In this document: in pieces, positions 1-10,842 of the stretch
Layout: each line of letters opens with the position of its first letter
How positions within the stretch are numbered: position 1 is the first letter of the stretch
DNA from: Loripinus fragilis
Taxonomy: Eukaryota > Mollusca > Bivalvia > Lucinida > Lucinidae
DNA length: 64,000 nt
Assembly (NCBI GenBank): GCA_964019695.1
Contig: OZ026525.1
Coordinates: forward strand, 72,222,260-72,286,259
Direction: 5' to 3'
Program-made: the position numbers and the translations under genes
Notes under the pieces: model-generated
Database searches by the model: none
Told to the model about the DNA's origin: nothing
The model's input: only the letters and a program-made list of their open reading frames with translations

Positions 1-35
1 CAATGGTTTTCCAACACAAGGTAAATACATCAAAT

Positions 36-253
36 CTTTGCCTACTGCGTAATTATTCATGCTTTTTTGTCTTCTCAAGCTCTGCTGATTTTTTTTCAAA
101 AAAAAATTTTTTTTTAAGAATCAGGAGTATACATACCATCAGTGTCAAACAGTTTGGGTCCAGATCAGGCCCGACATTTTGTCGGGCCTGATCTGCATCA
201 AAACTGTTTGCAAAGTTTATCAGCAGACAGCAATAGTATGTAAAGAGTTAACC
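36..253. repeat. H1 hairpin MITE
   Basis: Non-coding inverted-repeat element. The core is a near-perfect hairpin: AAACAGTTTGGGTCCAGATC, then CAGGCCCGACATTTTGTCGG, then the complementary arm ending in ACTGTTTG. The outer parts carry the CTTTGCCTACT...AGTATGTAAAGAGTTAA ends shared with copies near 5.3, 12.1, 20.6, 44.2 and 48.1 kb. The TTAA at the right edge suggests a piggyBac-type target (inference). The open frame across it is incidental. Confidence 0.75.
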
Positions 254-1527
254 CTTTTCATTCTGATGGATTATCCCATACATAATGTTACAATATGTAT
301 GGAATAGTCCATATTGTATTTTAAGGGGTAGCCAGTCAAAATTAATATAAAATGATGTATTTGTCCCTGAAGATTGTTTTAATCTTAGAAAACAGTGCAG
401 AAAGTACCTGTTTACCTTATCCAGAATGAAAACGGTTAAGAAACTATCATGAGTGTGAGGATGGGAAAGAAAATTTCCATCCCGAGGATCACCATTTGGC
501 ATCACAAGGCTTGCTGACTGCTGAGTGATAAAAACGGTGATCCTGAGGGATGGATTTTTCTATACCCTCCTTGCACAAATAATGAAAGGTCTTTCTTGCT
601 CACCATAAAATTCTGCATTTTTATTTTTAAAAAAAGGCTCCCAGAAATTCCAGAATACGGCGAAATGCCACATAACGTGATGATGTCACTTTAAAAAAAC
701 AATGATGTTACTTGACTTCCGATAAGATCACATACATGTACTATTCACATTGCTGGCCCCAATGAATGGTTCTGATTATGAAGTCTCCTACCAGCACAAT
801 TCTTCCAATGATTACTCTTTTGTGCACCAAAGAGTCATCATCACCATCATCATTAACCATATTTATTTTATTCACGCCAGAATACACACCACTCTTGAGG
901 GTGGAGTCTGTCTGACTTATCTTCCTCAAAGATGCACTCTCCACTAGGAGAGATTCAGAGGCTCCATTGAATCCATAGCAAGCTCCAGGGCCACCAATAT
1001 ATCTCCTTCATTGCCCATACCAGTTGGGTTAAACTTTCTGTTTCTTAATTTTGACAGCAAAATTTAGAAATCGGGCAATGCCATTCGATAAGACGCTCAT
1101 TGAACTTTTTGACATTGACATCGGTTTTAAGAGGATTTTCTACTTGACAGATTAAAATGGTTTGTAGTGAAGAAAAATGGTATTTTTCAACTTCAACACA
1201 GATTCTAGAGTCAGTTTATGTGTCAGGGCACACTATTTAAAGTATGTCAATGGTACACATCAAGGCCATCGAATAGCATTTTCGGATTTTTATTTTTTTG
1301 TATTTGTTAGAAAAATATAGATTTTGCTGAAATTTAAGTCCCTCTCATTCATAGGAAACAGGTCCCTCTTTTTCATAACACAGTATTGATTTTATGCGAT
1401 GAAGGAGATGGATTGGTGGCTGTCATTCTTCACCACTTCCTCTCACATTTTCTTTAGCCAGCATGTATGCACCAATGATCAACACAATAAAGGTTTACAG
1501 GATCTCACATGAGTGTTCATGTTTAAT
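254..1527. other. intergenic DNA, no gene recognised
   Basis: AT-rich sequence with no convincing exon. An imperfect inverted repeat spans about 476-555 (arms TCCATCCCGAGGATCACC and GGTGATCCTGAGGGATGGA), probably a small hairpin element. Short overlapping frames on both strands at 741-947 are compositional and match no family I know. Confidence 0.5.
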
Positions 1528-1835
1528 TGAATTTATTAAACAAGTTGAGGAAAAGCGATAAATTCGAGGCTTGCCGAGCATTTTATTACTTTTTCACAAC
1601 AAGTTTAATAAATTCAATAATACAGGAGCACGAATGTTAGATTCTATTTATCATATGACATTAAGATTACTTTAAAATCTCATTTCTGGGGTAAAAAGAT
1701 AAGATTTTGTCATTATGTACGCAGTTATTATGGACATCATAACGTTTCCAGAAAATCTGTAAACCACTAGTGGTTTATCGATTTTATTGCATGGCGTTAT
1801 TTCACTCCCAGATGTGATGTCATATGATAAAAAGA
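1528..1835. repeat. M10 dispersed element
   Basis: Begins near TTTATTAAACAAGTTGAGG and ends near CACTCCCAGATGTGATGTCA. The same order of blocks (GTTGAGGAAAAGCGAT, GAGCATTTTATTACTTTTT, ACACTAGTG, CTCCCAGA-TGTCATATGATAA) recurs at 28.6-29.3 kb, where M9 interrupts it, and at 40.2-40.46 kb. Non-coding; class unknown. Confidence 0.6.
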
Positions 1836-2785
1836 AGTATACTTTTTGTTGAAAATGGATAAAAATTTTTGATGGGGTTTTATTCATGAAAGAGATGCAT
1901 TAAAACGTTTGTAATGTTGGAATTTTCTTTTCTAAAGAGATTGAGGAACAGGTTATTTAAATTTCTAGAAAAATATATAAATGAAAGATTACATTTTGAG
2001 ACAATCATATTTACCTGTCACCATATTTGTCCTTTTTTCTCGCCCAGCCTTTTACAAAAAATGTAATTTGCTGTCTCATCTGCTTATGCACTTTGGTAGC
2101 CTACATAGATCCCAAAGGACCTTAAGAGCAGTCTGATCAGGGTTTCAAAGCATTTGCTTCCAAAGTACAAAAAATTAATATGTAATAGGCACACCTAATG
2201 GGCAACCAACCACTATTTGATCAGAGAGGATAGCACAGTAAACGGTATTTCTTTTGAGTCGGTACTCGTGTTAGTATAAATAGTAAGGAAGAAGGCAAAT
2301 GTGAGGAATCGATGCAATTATTACCACACCTGACCCAGAACACCTTATGGGAAAGTGACAAAAGAACAAGAAAACGTCACATACAGTTCTAAGCGCCTTG
2401 AGGTCAGCTCAGACTCAGGGTCGTCACTGTGTATTTCAAAGTGGTCCGACGGAGGAAACCATCGAGTGCCGAAGGCACGAAAGGGCGGAGAGCACGAATG
2501 GGTAATTATTCCACCATACCTTTAAGGGTCTCCCCCGATATTTGTTTTAATTTTGAGCGTTTCTATGGTCGTTTTAATGTGTTTTAATGCGTTTGGGACT
2601 AGATTGAAGTCGCTTTGGATCATGTTTTTTTTTTGCCAGAAAAGATTTTCCTTGTGGAGTGAGAAACCGAATGCAGAACAAAATCCTTTTTAGACAGTTA
2701 CGATTTTCATCTTTTTCGTCAGCATATTACTTTGACATGTCTCCGCAGGTTTTTGTCAGAGGACTTTACCATGGCTTTGATAAAT
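1836..2785. other. intergenic DNA with a degenerate H2 copy
   Basis: About 2068-2165 retains H2 landmarks (CATCTGCT, TTTGGTAGCCTA, GAGCAGTCTGATCAGGGTTTC, TTGCTTC) but has lost its left arm. The rest (2200-2785) shows no gene, RNA or repeat I recognise. Confidence 0.45.
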
Positions 2786-3025
2786 GAGTCTCAACATGAG
2801 AAAACCTGTCTTTGGGGTTTTCGACCATGCAAGCCTCAAACCAGCCTGCTCAGTTACAGAGATTAGCTAGATGCAGAAATTGTGTGTGTATAGCAAGTTT
2901 ATCAATTATACTTTCCAGAGATTGGACAACAAAGTCGCTGATCAGACTGCGCGTCCGCGCAGGCTGGTCTGCGCCTTTGTTGTTGAAAAGCAACTACCTT
3001 AGGTTTTCTCGCGACGCGACCCATA
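2786..3025. repeat. M5 MITE
   Basis: Terminal inverted repeats GAGAAAACCTGTCTTTGGGGTTT and their complement (AGGTTTTCTCGCGACGCGACCC) bracket about 240 bp. Internal landmarks are CAGCCTGCTCAG-TACAGAGA-TAGCTAGA and GATCAGACTGCGCGTCCGCG followed by CAGGCTGGTCTGCGCCTTTG. The 80-residue frame across it is incidental. Confidence 0.75.
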
Positions 3026-3154
3026 ACCCATATTTCTGTGATTGCTTGTTTTAACACCTTGGCAAAGTCTATTTATGACATGCGCAACGTTTGGTATTGC
3101 CGCATCAGAGGTATGCTCAAAGAAAAATAAGCCAAAAGGAGAAAAAGGAACACG

Positions 3155-3338
3155 GCTTGACAAGTTAGTGTAGACTCAGACGAGCCTGTGCAGCCTCCTA
3201 AATGATGTTCAGTCAATAGCATAACACGCATAGAGAATTCAAGCGACTAGCAAAGGCTCTGATCAGACTGCGTGTATGCGCAGGCTGATCTGGGTCTTTG
3301 CTGGTCGCACATATCACATTGTTGGTAATCTCATGTCC
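3155..3338. repeat. M4 MITE, left end degraded
   Basis: Shares with the copies at 10.9, 13.8 and 27.0 kb the sequence GTGTAGACTCAGACGAGCCTG, then GCAGCCTCCT, a GATCAGACTGCGTGTATGCG core, and the right end CACATTGTTGGTAATCTCATG. The left terminal repeat is eroded. Confidence 0.6.
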
Positions 3339-3377
3339 CTTCCTCTTTCAAAGGCGCGACGATGCACGTGTCAGTTG

Positions 3378-3428
3378 GCGTTACGTCGTGACGTAACGTT
3401 AGAAGTAATGTGACGTCACGTCATGGGG
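3378..3428. promoter_or_regulatory. cluster of CRE/ATF-like sites
   Basis: Three overlapping ACGT-core sites occur within about 45 bp: the palindrome TTACGTCGTGACGTAA, a perfect CRE half-palindrome pair GTGACGTCAC, and CGTCAT directly after. TGACGTCA is the CREB/ATF consensus (known). The surrounding 3340-3480 is richer in CpG than its neighbours. It could be a promoter for a gene reading right, with the GST exon 2.8 kb downstream, but no first exon was found, so this is conjecture. Confidence 0.3.
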
Positions 3429-3739
3429 ATCACACAGACGCTTGCTTGAAAGAGCTTTCGTTAAAGTTCAAGCTCCTGCTGATCGAAAAAAATCCCTAAG
3501 TCTCTGGGCTAAAATACAACTTAAATATCTACAAAACTAGCGTCTTCGGGATTCACTTTTACTTTTTGTATTTTTTCAATGTTCATGATAATTACGGCAC
3601 ATTTTTCAACGGTAGAATAAGGTTTTTAGTTCGATCGAATCGACTCCGTATAGATACCGGAACTCTAGGTTGACAGAACGGAAATCAGGCCTTCATATAG
3701 CAGATGAATAGAACAGAACAGAGCCTGTAATCGTAACAG

Positions 3740-3796
3740 CAACCAACCCTCGTTGTTGCCGCTTCGCGGCAACAACTCGTTGGTTGGTTGCTATTA
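3740..3796. repeat. near-perfect palindrome
   Basis: Arms AGCAACCAACCCTCGTTGTT and AACAACTCGTTGGTTGGTTGCT flank GCCGCTTCGCGGC, giving a long uninterrupted hairpin ending in a tight TTCG loop. Probably a small foldback element; no second copy was seen in the window. Confidence 0.6.
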
Positions 3797-3812
3797 TAGA
3801 GTGCATTTGAAT

Positions 3813-4053
3813 ATGGGCCTCATCGCGGGAAAACATGTCTTCGGGTTTCCGAGAAAGCGAGATTCAAACCAGTCTCCTCAGCTACAGAGTCTAGCTAGAA
3901 GGCTGAAATTACAGCTGTAGCAAGTTTACATATGATACTTTTCAAAAAGCGAATAACAAAGGCGCTGATCAGACTGTGCGGATGCGCAGGCTGGTCTGCA
4001 CCTGTGTTGTTCGCAAACCTCCGAAGACAGGTTTTCTCGCGTCGAGGCCCATA
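3813..4053. repeat. M5 MITE
   Basis: Well preserved copy starting TATGGGCCTCATCGCGGGAA and ending in the complement GTCGAGGCCCATA. The internal hairpin GATCAGACTGTGCGGATGCG-CAGGCTGGTCTGCACC is intact. Length is about 241 bp. Confidence 0.8.
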
Positions 4054-4185
4054 TAAGCAGACATTTTCAGGACAAAAGCTATTGTCAGGATAAGTGAAAA
4101 TATTAAGACAAATAGGCTATTTTAAAAGCAAAAAGGTGTAAACACATCTTTTTGCTCCTTGAGGAGCTGCCTGATCAGGGTTTAC

Positions 4186-4951
4186 TACACTACAGCTGGT
4201 GACTGGGACTGTGTGGTGGCGGTAGAACGTCTCCCTGTCCTTCACTATAGTGTAGATTTTATTTTCTTGTCCTTTGGGATCATGGGTTTCATTGTGGAAC
4301 TTTGAAACTATTAGAGGGTCACTGATGACGCCTAAATGGCAGAAACTAGCTAGTCTGGCCCAGAAAATATGCACACTCTGGATTCAGTTCTTTGGTGCAG
4401 TCTTTGCTTCCAAAGGATACCCTTTTAAGAGCATATTTGACTTCACTACAGCTGGTGACTGGGACTGTGTGGCGGCGGTAGATTGTCTCCCTGCCCTTCA
4501 CTATAGTGTAGATTTTATTTTCTTGTCCTTTGGGATCATGGGTTTCATTGTGGAACTTTGAAACTATTAGTGGGTCACTGATGACGCCTAAATGGCAACA
4601 AATTGCTAGTCTGGCCCAGAAAATATGCACACTCTGGTTTCAGTTCTTTGGTGCAGTCTTTGCTTCCAAAGGATACCCTTTTAAGAGCATATTTGACTTC
4701 ACTACAGCTGGTGACTGGGACTGTGTGGCGGCGGTAAAACTTCTCCCTGCCCTTCACCATAGTGTAGATTTTATTTTCTTGTCCTTTGGGATCATGGGTT
4801 TCATTGTGGAACTTTGAAACTATTAGAGGGTCACTGATGACACCTAAATTGCAGAAACTAGCTAGTCTGGCCCAGAAAATATGCACACTCTGGATTCAGT
4901 TCTTTGGTGCAGTCTTTGCTTCCAAAGGATACCCTTTTAAGAACATATTTA
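4186..4951. repeat. 256-bp tandem repeat, three units
   Basis: The motif TACAGCTGGTGACTGGGACT recurs at 4191, 4447 and 4703, an exact period of 256 bp, with only a few substitutions between units. Each unit contains TTCTTGTCCTTTGGGATCAT, GTCTGGCCCAGAAAATATGC and GCTTCCAAAGGATACCCTTT. The flanks (CTCCTTGAGGAGCTGCCTGATCAGGG before 4186) look like H2 hairpin sequence, so this may be a tandemly amplified H2-type MITE (inference). Because the unit is open in one frame on each strand, serial 85-103 residue frames appear on both strands. They match no known protein and I do not regard them as genes. Confidence 0.85.
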
Positions 4952-4995
4952 CAATATTTGCCATTTAATCACTGCCTTTACTCACATATTACATG

Positions 4996-5242
4996 TTAAC
5001 CCTTAATGCGCCAATCGCAACAATAGTCGTCTACTTTTCTCGTCTGCTGAAATGTTTAAGAAGCCTTTATGGCAAACAGTGCAGACCCAGATCAGACTGC
5101 TCCTATAGGAGCAGTCTGTTCTGGGTTCACGCTGTTTGCTTCTATACTTAATTCGTCAGTAATGTTAGGTAATTATTTGCAGCAGACGACTTCAGCAGAC
5201 AACATTTTAAGATGCATTTTTTCTTGGCGCTTTAAGGGTTAA
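4996..5242. repeat. H2 hairpin MITE with TTAA ends
   Basis: Starts TTAACCCTTAATGCGCCAAT and ends in the complement TTGGCGCTTTAAGGGTTAA. The central hairpin is GCAGACCCAGATCAGACTGC-TCCTATAGGA-GCAGTCTG. TTAA at both edges followed by CCCTT is the piggyBac-type signature (known), so mobilisation by a piggyBac-like transposase is likely (inference). No transposase is encoded. Confidence 0.75.
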
Positions 5243-5281
5243 AATGGGAATCATACAGATTATAGGGCGAATATGACAATT

Positions 5282-5493
5282 AGTTAACTTTTTATCTCCT
5301 AGTGTTGTCTGCTGATAACTTTTGCAAACAGTTTGAACCCAGATCAGGCCCTACAAAATGTTGGGCCTGATCTGGATCCATACTGTTTGATACTCTGATA
5401 TCCCTGAAAGAAGTTTTCAAAAAAGTTGATTTTGAAAAAAATCAGCAGACGACTAAAAAGACAAGAACAATTTCCCAGGGGGCAAAGAGTTAA
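5282..5493. repeat. H1 hairpin MITE
   Basis: The core hairpin is AAACAGTTTGAACCCAGATC-AGGCCCTACAAAATGTTGGGCCTGATCTGGATCC-ATACTGTTTG. The ends are TTAACTTTTTATC and GGGGGCAAAGAGTTAA. It lies 40 bp after the preceding H2 copy. Confidence 0.75.
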
Positions 5494-6263
5494 GCCAACT
5501 TAGGTCTTGGAATATTTATGGTAAATGAAATTCAGTGCTTTTTCCGGCAATTTTGGGAAAAGCCCCTGGCCAAAATTGGGAAAAATGTTCGACTTAACAT
5601 CAAAATTGGGAGAAATTAACGACATAGAACATAACAAGGGTAGCAAAATATATCCTCAAAATCAGTTATTTTAGATTGTATTATGTCAAGCATACCACTT
5701 AAAGCTGCTAGTCTGTAACTTTTGATATTCTAATTTTGGAAATAAAGTTTCCTATTTTTCAAGAATACAGTAAAAATACTCAAATTCAGGTAAACATTTT
5801 ACCATTTTCATAAATTTTAACAAATTATATCTATCAAAACAATAGCATTTATGTTAAAAATTTACTGTCTAGAATTATTGGAGGGATGTAAATAATTCAT
5901 AACAAGAGAAAAATCACCTGTTTTTATTAGATAATTCACTGTTCCATGCAGCTTTCAGCTGTACTGAACATATTTATTGTGAAAACATAACTTAATTCTA
6001 TTTTTACAAATGATTTAAAAAGATTTTTTTTTTTTTTTTCGAAAAAAGTTCATAGTTACAGATCTAGCCTCTTTAAGTATCATTCTGATAATATGATCTC
6101 TAAAAAAAGAAAAAAAAGAATTTTTTTTTTTACTTTTCTTAATTGGGAAAATCAGACATGGTATTGGGAAAAAGGGTGGCTATTTGATTGGGAATGGGCC
6201 AAAATTCGGCCCCTGGAGATGGGCAGAAAATCCCCTGAAATTATACACTTAACTTTTTTTCAG
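5494..6263 (+). other. AT-rich DNA, probable intron before the GST exon
   Basis: Low-complexity sequence with scattered TTGGGAAAA motifs at both ends (5555-5625 and 6140-6215) and homopolymer runs near 6018-6040 and 6104-6130. The same GGCCAAAATT...CCCCTGG block appears at both sides, possibly a degraded inverted-repeat element. It ends in a polypyrimidine tract and CAG acceptor at 6261-6263. I found no GST N-terminal coding sequence here. Confidence 0.5.
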
Positions 6264-6614
6264 CTCATTATGCCTTTGGCCAGAAAGGGACCAATTGATC
6301 AGAAGAAGGCTGACAGATTCATCCAGGATCTTCCTCCAGTTATTGAACAAATTGACAAATATTTTCTCAGAGGTCAAAATTATATTGGTGGTAACGAGGA
6401 TGTCTCAGTGGCAGATTTACTCGCCGTCTGTGAATTGATGCAATTATATCCTGTCAATGAGGAAGCGGTTTATGAAAGTAATCCAAATGTAAAAGCTTGG
6501 ATGCTCAGGGTCAAGGAGCGCTTGCAGCCTCACTTTGATGAAGGTCACTCTGTAATCTACAGGACAAAAGATGTGTATAAGAAACTGGAACCAACTTTGA
6601 TGGCAAAATTATAA
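6264..6614 (+). CDS. theta-class glutathione S-transferase, terminal exon (partial)
   Basis: Encodes the C-terminal helical domain of a cytosolic GST, which conjugates glutathione to electrophiles in detoxification. The exon opens right after a TTTTTTTCAG acceptor and runs 116 codons (LIMPLARKGPIDQKKADRF...) to a TAA. Family features seen are the hydrophobic GST helix-4/5 region PPVIEQIDKYFL, the GQNYIGG turn, and the N-capping box with buried aspartate, DVSVADLLAVCELMQ, which matches the 'SLADLxAxxELM' block of theta GSTs from memory. The tail PNVKAWMLRVKERL is the usual theta 'P-x-v-x-x-W-x-x-R-v' helix. The thioredoxin-fold N-terminal domain with the glutathione-binding Ser is not in this exon. 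I could not find its exons upstream, so the gene either starts left of the window or is a decaying fragment. The same frame stays open upstream to 6093 but is low-complexity intron. Class assignment is fairly sure; activity is inferred. Confidence 0.88.
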   Translation, partial: LIMPLARKGPIDQKKADRFIQDLPPVIEQIDKYFLRGQNYIGGNEDVSVADLLAVCELMQLYPVNEEAVYESNPNVKAWMLRVKERLQPHFDEGHSVIYRTKDVYKKLEPTLMAKL

Positions 6615-6689
6615 TGTCAGGTATTATAACTGGAATGAGACCTTCAAGCACAGGATGTAAGATAATTATTACAGTGGTCAAACTTGTTT

Positions 6690-6930
6690 TTAACCCTTTT
6701 GCCAATATTCATGACGATCGTCATCTGCTCTCTCTTCTGCTCTTGTATTTTGGTGGCCTATATTGCAAATAATACAAACCCAGATCAGACTGCTCCCTTA
6801 GAAGCAGTCTAATCAGGGTTCATAGTGTTTGCTTCAGTGATAAAATTAATCTGGAGAGCATTTGAATATATGCAGCAGATGTATCAAGCAGAAGACATTT
6901 TCTGGACAAAAATATTAGCAGGATAAAAGT
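6690..6930. repeat. H2 hairpin MITE in the GST 3' flank
   Basis: Starts TTAACCCTTTTGCCAAT. The hairpin is ACCCAGATCAGACTGCTCCC-TTAGAAGCAGTCTAATCAGGGTTC. It lies about 75 bp past the GST stop codon, so it may be transcribed in the 3' UTR. Confidence 0.7.
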
Positions 6931-8679
6931 CAAATTTGTTTGCATATGACCTATTTGGCAAATTGTAGATTTGTGGAAATAATGGCTAAAATATTATTCT
7001 AATGCACTTGCAAATGTAACATGTCTGAATGGATAATGTCACAAATTTTTGACAGTTTATCCTGCGATATACTGTAGCAAACTGGACGTCATTAAGGTTG
7101 CTTTTCATTGGCTGACAAGCGGTTTTGTGCAGCTGGCAGCCGCTGGACGTAGGTGCAACATACTGCATTTTCACTGTCTTTTTGAAGGAAAAATGTTAAT
7201 AGTGCATTAGAATGGGGATAACAATATTAAAAATTTTAGTTTGGGGAGGTATATCGTTGGAAATACGTTCAGAAATCACGTATTATGGCTCCGCGTCACT
7301 GTAATCCCCTAAGTCATACATGGACAAATGTAATAATTGCAGTTTTTCAGGTATTGCTCATATATCAAACCTGAATACCATCTCTACTATACATGAAATA
7401 GGTAAAATATCTAAAAAAAAAACTCAAACCACAAATACGTAATATGTTGCATTCTGTGTTGTATTTTGTCATTTTTGAGTGCAATACATCTAGATATCTT
7501 ACCCCTTAGTATACTTGAAACCCCTAAAGGGGTACTTTGAATTTAGCAAACAGTGAATACCCAGATGAAATGCAGCATGCTGCTGCAATTTATCAGGGTC
7601 TGCACTGTTTGCTAAGATTAAAACAACCTTCAGAGACAGAAATACATCATAATTTAGAAAATTCTACCTTTGATTCCTTAAAGTACAAAATGGGCAATCC
7701 CATACTTATATAATATTGTATCAATATGTAAGAATACAAATAGGGAAGATTGTTAAAATCTTCAATGGAGGTTTTGGTAGACCCTGATGAAATTCCCCAT
7801 TTACATCAGGGAACAACCAGTAGTCTGTGAATGGAATGAAACTTTCAGTACAACATGCATATACAGAATTATGTCCTTAGAACAACTCCAGAATAATAAA
7901 AGATATTTTTCAAAATGGACTTTTCCTAGGTTTAGACGGTCTGACCCATTACAAAATTTACGTCCTCATATACTTGCAGAAAAACATGAGCTGTGATCTG
8001 CGAAAACTACCCATAATGACATTTAGAACTTTTTATGTAAAATAATTTGAAAAGCACCAAAAATTTGATGTGTTTATATCTTGCCTTAAAACCTATTCAG
8101 GTGGATAGTAGAATAAAACTGGCAATTATTTCTAATTAAACTGCATCGTTGTCATGCCATGCCATGGCAACAACTTTACCTTAGCAACTGTCAGAGTTTT
8201 AGAAGTATGGTCAGTTGTTTTCAGATCATGCAAACTGTAGGCAAAAATTATTCAGTGTCAACTTTTTTGTGAACTCCATTACACACATGCTAAGGCTAAT
8301 AAAAAGTATGTTAGTGAGAAATAGCATGTTTTTCATGCATCTCACAAACCCGCAAATCAGGAAATTGACTTTGACATCATTAGTAACCTCATGACGTTTC
8401 TTATGTTGCGTGTAAAAGTTTAAAGGCAGTGTATAGTTTCAAAAGACCATATTTCCATTCATAATGGAAATAACTTCATAAAATTTGCAGGATAACTTCT
8501 TAACACTTCGTAAATTAAGTGAGTGTTATTAACTAAAATTTGACGACTTCGTCATTAAGGCTGGTTGTCACAGATTGTGGCTCATATATATCAGCCTTCT
8601 AGGTCAAGAACTTAAGTAGGTATTCAATAAAACAAAATTTTTGAAAACATCATAGGCCGTAGCTCTTGTGATACCTTTC
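6931..8679. other. intergenic DNA, no gene recognised
   Basis: Contains an isolated hairpin at about 7545-7615 (AGCAAACAGTGAATACCCAG...TGCTGC...CTGCACTGTTTGCT), resembling an H2 core without its ends. A short frame at 7787-7996 matches nothing I know. The rest is plain AT-rich sequence. Confidence 0.45.
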
Positions 8680-8990
8680 GTTTGTTTCTTGTCATGTTTG
8701 AGATTTTACATCCAAGTCAGCAGCTATGGTCATGTCGAGACGGTTAGTTCACCTAACCACACTTTTTTCCAGGGCAAGTTTGACTAAGCGGTTAAACAGT
8801 ACTTTGTGCACATACTTTCGTTTAAACTGACAACAAGTCAACTACCCTTCTTAAATCAGCCGATGCAGGAGAATGACCATAGAAATTTGTTCATGATCAA
8901 TCTGCACGAAAGTATGGGACCAGGCTGGGATCAAACTCGCAACCCCTGGATCTGCAATTGGACTCCCTACCGACTGCACTACAGTGATAG
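8680..8990 (-). mobile_element. S2 SINE (tRNA-derived), minus strand
   Basis: Read on the minus strand, a tRNA-like head (GCAGTCGGTAGGGAGTCC, then CAGGGGTTGCGAGTTTGATC as a B-box relative) is followed by a body with CCATACTTTCGTGCAGATTG and ends near GACATGAC. The whole element is colinear with the copy at 52775-53100. The head here has accumulated substitutions, so it is an old copy. Confidence 0.65.
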
Positions 8991-9224
8991 TTAATGAAAT
9001 TCGCCCATCTACAATCCCAAAACACTCAATTCCATCAAAAATTACTTAAGTCTGAAATCAAAACACGAAAGTGGCCACTGGCAGATAGACAGATGGATGC
9101 AAGGGCGATGAAGGATATAACATAATATACTGTCATTTACATGTGGTGGGGTGTGAGAATTTTGTGTTTGAGGATTATCAAATTTACACAGTTCCTTCTT
9201 GTGATTGGCATGCATGTTGTATTT

Positions 9225-9448
9225 TATGGGCCTCAACTCAAGAAAACCTGTCTTTGGGATTTCCAACAACGTTAGGTTCAAACCAGCCTGCTAAGCTACA
9301 GAGACTAGCTAGAATACTGAAATCTTGTATAAAGCAAGACCGACTACTGTTCATTCCAAATAGTGAATAACAAAGGGACGGATGCACTGGCTGGTCTGCT
9401 CCTTTGTTTGCCTGCAATAAAATCAGGTTTTCTCATGTTGCGGCCGTA
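9225..9448. repeat. M5 MITE
   Basis: Starts TATGGGCCTCAACTCAAGAA and ends TTTCTCATGTTGCGGCC. Internal CAGCCTGCTAAGCTACAGAG and GGCTGGTCTGCTCCTTTGTT match the other copies. Part of the central hairpin is deleted. Confidence 0.7.
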
Positions 9449-10185
9449 TTAATCTCAGGGATATATTTTTTGTAAAAAATGTTAAATATATATTGGAACA
9501 ATTAGAATGTCTGTTGTTTTTAGTGTAATTAAATTTTTAACACTGTAACTATTTTCAAATGAGATTTTGTCTATTAGGTTTTAGACACACAAAATAGTTG
9601 TCAGAATAGCAAACAGTGAAGAAATTGACCAAACACTGTGCACATTTTTTTTCCTGTGCCTGAAAACAACTTACTTAAATCAGCAGAAGGGGGATAAAAA
9701 AACCTTTATGAAAGAATGTTGCCTCACCAGCAGCTAAAATTCTAGATCTGATTTTCAGACACGACCTGTCAGGGTTAAGGTTCTGCACAAATGCACAGGA
9801 TTGTTTAAAAAAAAATGTTATATAAAAAATAATGGTAAAGTATCTTATCGATGATGACTCTCACACTCATGATTTGTCTAACTTTACAGAATTATGTGTC
9901 TTGATTTTTGCAAGATCTGTTTGTGAAACTCAAAGATAGGTCTGTCTGAGTCAGTTTAACATAGGTTTTGAGTATAAAACTGTAATCATTTTCTTGTCCA
10001 TCAGTTTAAACATGTTGTGGGTGGTCAAACAAAATCGATATTCAGAGAAAGAAATAAAACATATTTTTGGTAATTATAACCTATGACCCCTCGATATATA
10101 CAATGGACCATTCCAACTTAACTGGGTCAAACTTCATGAAAAAAGTCTATAGGTCTATAAACTGGCTATGTCCCTGAGTAAAATT
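9449..10185. other. intergenic DNA, no gene recognised
   Basis: AT-rich with only short frames. Nothing exon-like, no hairpin and no tandem repeat was noticed. Confidence 0.4.
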
Positions 10186-10620
10186 AAGAAATAGATCAGC
10201 TCTAGCAGTGAATTGTTGAGTAATAATTCACTGTTTGTAGGTCAGTTGTAAAGAAGATCAAATACTAGCGCGTAGCGCGAGTGATTTATCTTCGTACAAC
10301 TGACCAACAATCAGTTAATAATTACTCAACTATTCATGTACAAGAGCTGATCTATTTCAATTCTAACACACAATAAATGATGGAAACATTTTTGATGACT
10401 TCAGCATCTTCCAACTTTTTGCCATTGCACTGAAGAGTTTCCACCAGTAGTTGGATTTGTAACGTCTTTCAAGCGTTAAAACGATGTTACACCATCTAAC
10501 GCCATGACTGATATCAGTTGGCACACACTTTCCTCGCGCTTTCAAAACTGTGAATTATTGTTTGATATATCACAGGTTTTTAGCATTGACTCGAGGTGTG
10601 TTATAATATTCATTTTTCAC
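10186..10620 (-). repeat. M9 element with foldback end
   Basis: Begins AAATAGATCAGCTCTAGCAG. A long inverted repeat follows: TGAGTAATAATTCACTGTTT-GTAGGTCAGTTGTA, a loop with GCGCGTAGCGCGAGTGATTT, then the complement. After it comes a conserved block reading on the minus strand as a short frame ending ...FIVC-stop, then ATATCACAG. Copies are at 15.5-15.9 and 28.8-29.25 kb. Type and transposase are unknown. Confidence 0.65.
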
Positions 10621-10842
10621 TCCATGAGATGAAATGAATGTCTCACATTCAAAGGGACTGACTTGCCAGAACCTTTGCTGCTGGCATACATAAAGTATGG
10701 AAGTAGGTGGAGGCTCAGACTTAAGGTTAGACCTCAAGCCCAGCTGGATATGTCAGTATATGGCTCTGAAGTAGAGTTTGGGGCATACAATCATGCTCAT
10801 GTACCATAGGTTCAGATAAGAAAATTTTAGCGCAAACTTGTA

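Noticed and set aside
4117..4968. Serial 85-103 residue frames on both strands (MGSWVSLWNFETI..., MHIFWARLA...)
   Set aside because: They are the two translations of the 256-bp tandem unit; no domain, no splice context, both strands equally open.
6093..6263. N-terminal extension of the GST frame
   Set aside because: Open only because of A/T runs; a clear polypyrimidine-CAG acceptor at 6263 marks the real exon start.
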